Shown here one piece after another: positions 61,862 to 64,000 of a DNA stretch of 64,000 nt. How positions within the stretch are numbered: position 1 is the first letter of the stretch; each line of letters begins with the position of its first letter. Where the stretch lies: NCBI GenBank assembly GCA_026224775.1, contig JAMFRP010000013.1, positions 248,001-312,000 on the forward strand, written 5' to 3'. This DNA is from Bacteroidota bacterium. Lineage in GTDB: Bacteria > Bacteroidota > Bacteroidia > Sphingobacteriales > Sphingobacteriaceae. A program made the position numbers and the translations under genes. The notes under the pieces were generated by a model. The model did no database searches, was not told the origin of the DNA, and saw nothing but the letters and a program-made list of their open reading frames with translations.

Positions 61862-62293
61862 TTAAACAAAAAGCATATCGTCCTGACTACCATCATACAC
61901 CTCTGTTTCTACCAATTGAGTAAGCAGGGCCTTAAGCATCGCTTCTCTTGCCCACTGCTGTTCAGTTGGACTGGCGTCTTCCTGATACCATTTTATCGGT
62001 TTATTGATCTCGATGCGGTCTTTATAAACAAACTTTTTAGTTGGGTGCATTTTGGTGCCTTCATAGCTATTTAAGTTTTCAGTTGTAATTATTTTCGCGA
62101 ATTGCTTTAAGGTGAGATCTACCTGTAAACAATCATCGAGTGAGTTTTTAAAGTCGTGCTTATCCTCTAACCAAAGGGTCAAAGTATCGCCGTTAATTTC
62201 ATGGTCAGCAATAGAGATGCGGCTATAATCATAATCGACAGTTATAATTAACCACCATAAGTGGTTTTTTAGTTTTTGTGTGATCTTTATCAT
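61862..62293 (-). CDS. Protein of unknown function (143 residues)
   Basis: The 143-residue protein has no signal peptide or membrane helix; it is rich in Lys, Asp, Glu and Trp, with two beta-rich stretches (residues 12-45) and a helical C-terminal region (about 105-132) ending acidic. I do not recognise a family. It is transcribed leftward together with, or next to, the 60-residue gene upstream; both stand between the atp operon and the S24-type regulator. Confidence 0.7.
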   Translation of the reverse strand: MIKITQKLKNHLWWLIITVDYDYSRISIADHEINGDTLTLWLEDKHDFKNSLDDCLQVDLTLKQFAKIITTENLNSYEGTKMHPTKKFVYKDRIEINKPIKWYQEDASPTEQQWAREAMLKALLTQLVETEVYDGSQDDMLFV

Positions 62294-62329
62294 TTAGTTG
62301 AGTATTTGGTACTTATTGTGATTGATTTG

Positions 62330-62426
62330 ATTGAATTTTAGTATCTGATAGTAAGTAAATAGCACAAGGACTCACCCAAGAGAAAAATCTTGATACCTGA
62401 TACTAACTACTTGATACTTAAAAAAT
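62330..62426. repeat. Low-complexity TACTTGATAC block
   Basis: Contains TACTTGATAC (62408-62417) and several variants such as TTGATACCTGATAC, as in the atpA-atpG gap. Confidence 0.55.
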
Positions 62427-62609
62427 CTATTTAAACGCTGGTGTCCATCCGGGTAAATACTGTTGTATTGCGGTTATTTCACGCTGGTATTTTTGGCAGA
62501 TACTTTGGTAAGCCTGGTAGCGTAATAGTAATTCGTTATTTTGTGGTTCAGTTTGGATAGGCGCATTATGCTGGCTGACAGCTTGCAGCGCGGAGTAGGC
62601 TATGTACAT
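62427..62609 (-). CDS. Small protein of unknown function (60 residues)
   Basis: The 60-residue product, from ATG at 62609, is hydrophilic and rich in Gln and Tyr, with a helical middle (N-E-L-L-L-R-Y-Q-A-Y-Q-S-I-C-Q-K-Y-Q-R) and the ending Y-L-P-G-W-T-P-A-F-K. No family is recognised. It is divergent from the S24 regulator gene, with the candidate operators between them, so the regulator may control it. Confidence 0.5.
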   Translation of the reverse strand: MYIAYSALQAVSQHNAPIQTEPQNNELLLRYQAYQSICQKYQREITAIQQYLPGWTPAFK

Positions 62610-62716
62610 GGTTCAGGTTGTATTATATTCTTTCTTCGTCTTATCTTTCTCTTATTCGGGGTATTTGAACCTATTATCCCGGATGTGTGCCGTAATAATA
62701 AAGCAATGCGTACTTT

Positions 62717-62802
62717 ATTTGTATTTTTTCTTTATTTTCTTTACAGATCATTTGTATTGTTTATTTATTTAGTATAATTTAGCACTGTTTAACAATACAA
62801 AT
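62717..62802. promoter_or_regulatory. Candidate operators of the S24 regulator (three ATTTGTATT copies)
   Basis: ATTTGTATT occurs at 62717-62725 and 62750-62758, 33 bp (about three helical turns) apart, and as complement AATACAAAT at 62794-62802. The last two form a 12-bp perfect inverted repeat ATTTGTATTGTT (62750-62761) and AACAATACAAAT (62791-62802). It lies in the gap between the 60-residue gene and the regulator gene. Confidence 0.6.
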
Positions 62803-62857
62803 ATAAAGATATTTCTTTTCTAAAATAAAGAATTGTTGAAAACTTATTTTAATCGTT

Positions 62858-63550
62858 ATGGAAGATCAGTCAAAACCCAACAAGATAAAAAGAGTACGTC
62901 CGGAGACTTTGGAGTTCATTATTTTGTACAACCAGCTTCGCGGAAAGGCATTTTCCGGTAATACGCAATTGGCGGAGGCATTGGGATTTAACTCCACCGC
63001 CTCTATAACCGAGATTATTAAAAGCCGCCAAAATATCGACCCTGAAAAACTTAGAATTTTTAAAGAAATTTATAAAGATTATTTAATACCACAGAAATCT
63101 ACAGAGAATACTGTACTACAACCAGCCGAACCTGGCATACCTATGTACGAAATTATAGCAACAGCATCAGGCGTTGAGGTTTATAACGACATTAACGATA
63201 CCCAAAGTGTGGGCAGAATGAATTTCCCGGGCATTGAAGAATGCGATTTCGCATTACCTGTTTGGGGCCACAGCATGTACCCTTACCTCGAAAACGGCTG
63301 CTGGGTAGCATTAAAGATCATCCACGATAAAAAAATATTACCAGGCGAGGTTTATTATATAGAATGGGGAGATTACCGCATGTACAAACGCCTGCTTGCC
63401 GGTGATCACCCGGACGAAGTTATTGCCCATTCAGACAATACAACCGAGATGGTTGGTAACCGCTTAAAGTATGCGCCATTTGTAGTGAAGATTGATGATA
63501 TTAAAAAACTTTGCTTAGTGAAGGATATTCATAAGAAACACAACCACTAA
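62858..63550 (+). CDS. S24-type regulator (LexA/CI-like) with N-terminal helix-turn-helix
   Basis: The 230-residue protein has an N-terminal XRE-like DNA-binding region (about 25-70, T-Q-L-A-E-A-L-G-F and S-I-T-E-I-I-K-S-R) and a C-terminal S24 peptidase-like domain. The catalytic dyad is probably the Ser in V-W-G-H-S-M-Y-P-Y-L and the Lys in R-M-Y-K-R-L-L. A clear Ala-Gly cleavage site is not present; the closest is the A-T-A-S-G-V segment near residue 105. It may be a phage-repressor-like or stress-response regulator that is inactivated by self-cleavage. Operator-like repeats lie just upstream. Confidence 0.85.
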   Translation: MEDQSKPNKIKRVRPETLEFIILYNQLRGKAFSGNTQLAEALGFNSTASITEIIKSRQNIDPEKLRIFKEIYKDYLIPQKSTENTVLQPAEPGIPMYEIIATASGVEVYNDINDTQSVGRMNFPGIEECDFALPVWGHSMYPYLENGCWVALKIIHDKKILPGEVYYIEWGDYRMYKRLLAGDHPDEVIAHSDNTTEMVGNRLKYAPFVVKIDDIKKLCLVKDIHKKHNH

Positions 63551-63619
63551 TCTTAATATTAACTGACGAAACATCCTTCAATTAGAATTACTATATTTAG
63601 CTGATACATAAACAATCTT

Positions 63620-64000
63620 ATGCCGCCAGAAGTCATTCAAATTCCCTACAGCAAAAAATCAGGATATGCCGGTTTAGCCGTATTACTTCTATTAATGTTG
63701 CTCCTCTTAAAAACCGCCGTAACCAACTACCTGGTGCACGATATATTAGGGGCAAGTATTTTTGGTGTGTTTGTTCTGTTTATATTGTTTTTATTGGGAT
63801 TGATGATTGTCACCAGGCTAATCCCTGCGCTTAAAGGCGAGGTAGCGCTTGAGCTGGACGAGAACGGTGTAAAAGACTACATCCGCAACATTATACTGGA
63901 CTGGAAAGATATTGAGGATATAGGCCTTAGACCGGGCCGCAGCACCGCCATGCTGGTTTTCGAGCTAAAGTTCGATTCAGATTTTGGGAAACAGGTATTT
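63620..64000 (+). CDS. Membrane protein with two N-terminal helices (5' part; cut by window)
   Basis: The open frame runs from ATG at 63620 to the window end, 127 residues without a stop. Two hydrophobic helices (about 17-33 and 42-64) are followed by a soluble strand-rich part starting G-E-V-A-L-E-L-D-E-N-G-V and containing L-D-W-K-D-I-E-D-I-G-L, a pattern seen in PH-like or STM3941-type membrane proteins. The C-terminus is missing because of the window edge. Confidence 0.7.
   Translation, partial: MPPEVIQIPYSKKSGYAGLAVLLLLMLLLLKTAVTNYLVHDILGASIFGVFVLFILFLLGLMIVTRLIPALKGEVALELDENGVKDYIRNIILDWKDIEDIGLRPGRSTAMLVFELKFDSDFGKQVF

Noticed and set aside
62541..62777. Plus-strand frame of 78 codons before the S24 regulator
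   Set aside because: It overlaps the 60-residue gene and the operator-like repeats, is very rich in Phe and Leu from AT-rich DNA, and lacks any recognised pattern.

Overview
The window reads as chromosomal DNA of a Bacteroidota bacterium, most likely a Sphingobacteriaceae member near Mucilaginibacter or Pedobacter (inference from gene content; I could not run a search). The evidence is a complete gldKLMN type IX secretion/gliding operon with a SprE/PorW-like lipoprotein, an F-ATP synthase operon without beta and epsilon genes, a DUF4271-hemD pair, many small lipoproteins, and repeated TAnnTTTG boxes (the Bacteroidota -7 promoter element) just upstream of start codons. There are no rRNA or tRNA genes, CRISPR arrays, insertion sequences or phage structural genes that I can see.

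Layout. 1-6000: the 3'-truncated gene of a large TPR protein, two receiver-only response regulators flanking a tiny zinc-ribbon protein, an Omp85-like barrel and a PepSY-like secreted protein. 6100-10200: GntP-type permease, TAT-exported VOC protein, Bcr/CflA-type drug exporter, lipocalin-like lipoprotein and a small Lys-rich protein. 10500-13120: an Mla-type lipid transport operon (permease, ATPase, MCE protein). 13300-20400: Na+/H+ antiporter, an MFS permease with a likely operator, secreted pullulanase, FrnE-like DsbA protein, PfkB sugar kinase and a DUF4440-like protein. 20500-25000: a tandem pair of JmjC/cupin_8 proteins, a frameshifted fasciclin gene, a lipoprotein and hemW.

25200-41220: one long leftward exopolysaccharide locus of 14 genes. 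It runs from the Wza-like export protein through Wzz-like, Wzx-like, acyltransferases, six glycosyltransferases, an epimerase and a Wzy-like polymerase to the initiating sugar-phosphate transferase. It looks visibly more AT-rich than its flanks. 41680-48440: DUF4271-hemD, then gldK-gldL-gldM-gldN closed by a strong terminator. 48600-55630: uvrC, a class A penicillin-binding protein and sprE, all leftward. 55700-61550: atpZ-like, atpI-like, atpB, E, F, H, A, G, with a terminator-like hairpin after atpE and a strong terminator after atpG. 61600-64000: repeats, two proteins of unknown function, an S24-type (LexA/CI-like) regulator with candidate operators, and a truncated membrane protein.

How it fits together: GldK/L/M/N with SprE would form the core of the type IX secretion and gliding machine, the EPS locus builds a Wzx/Wzy-type surface polysaccharide, and Mla plus Omp85-like proteins serve the outer membrane. 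The most distinctive non-gene signals are several families of intergenic inverted repeats, the atpE-atpF hairpin, the operator-like palindromes at 16060 and 62717-62802, and the one-base frameshift in the fasciclin gene.
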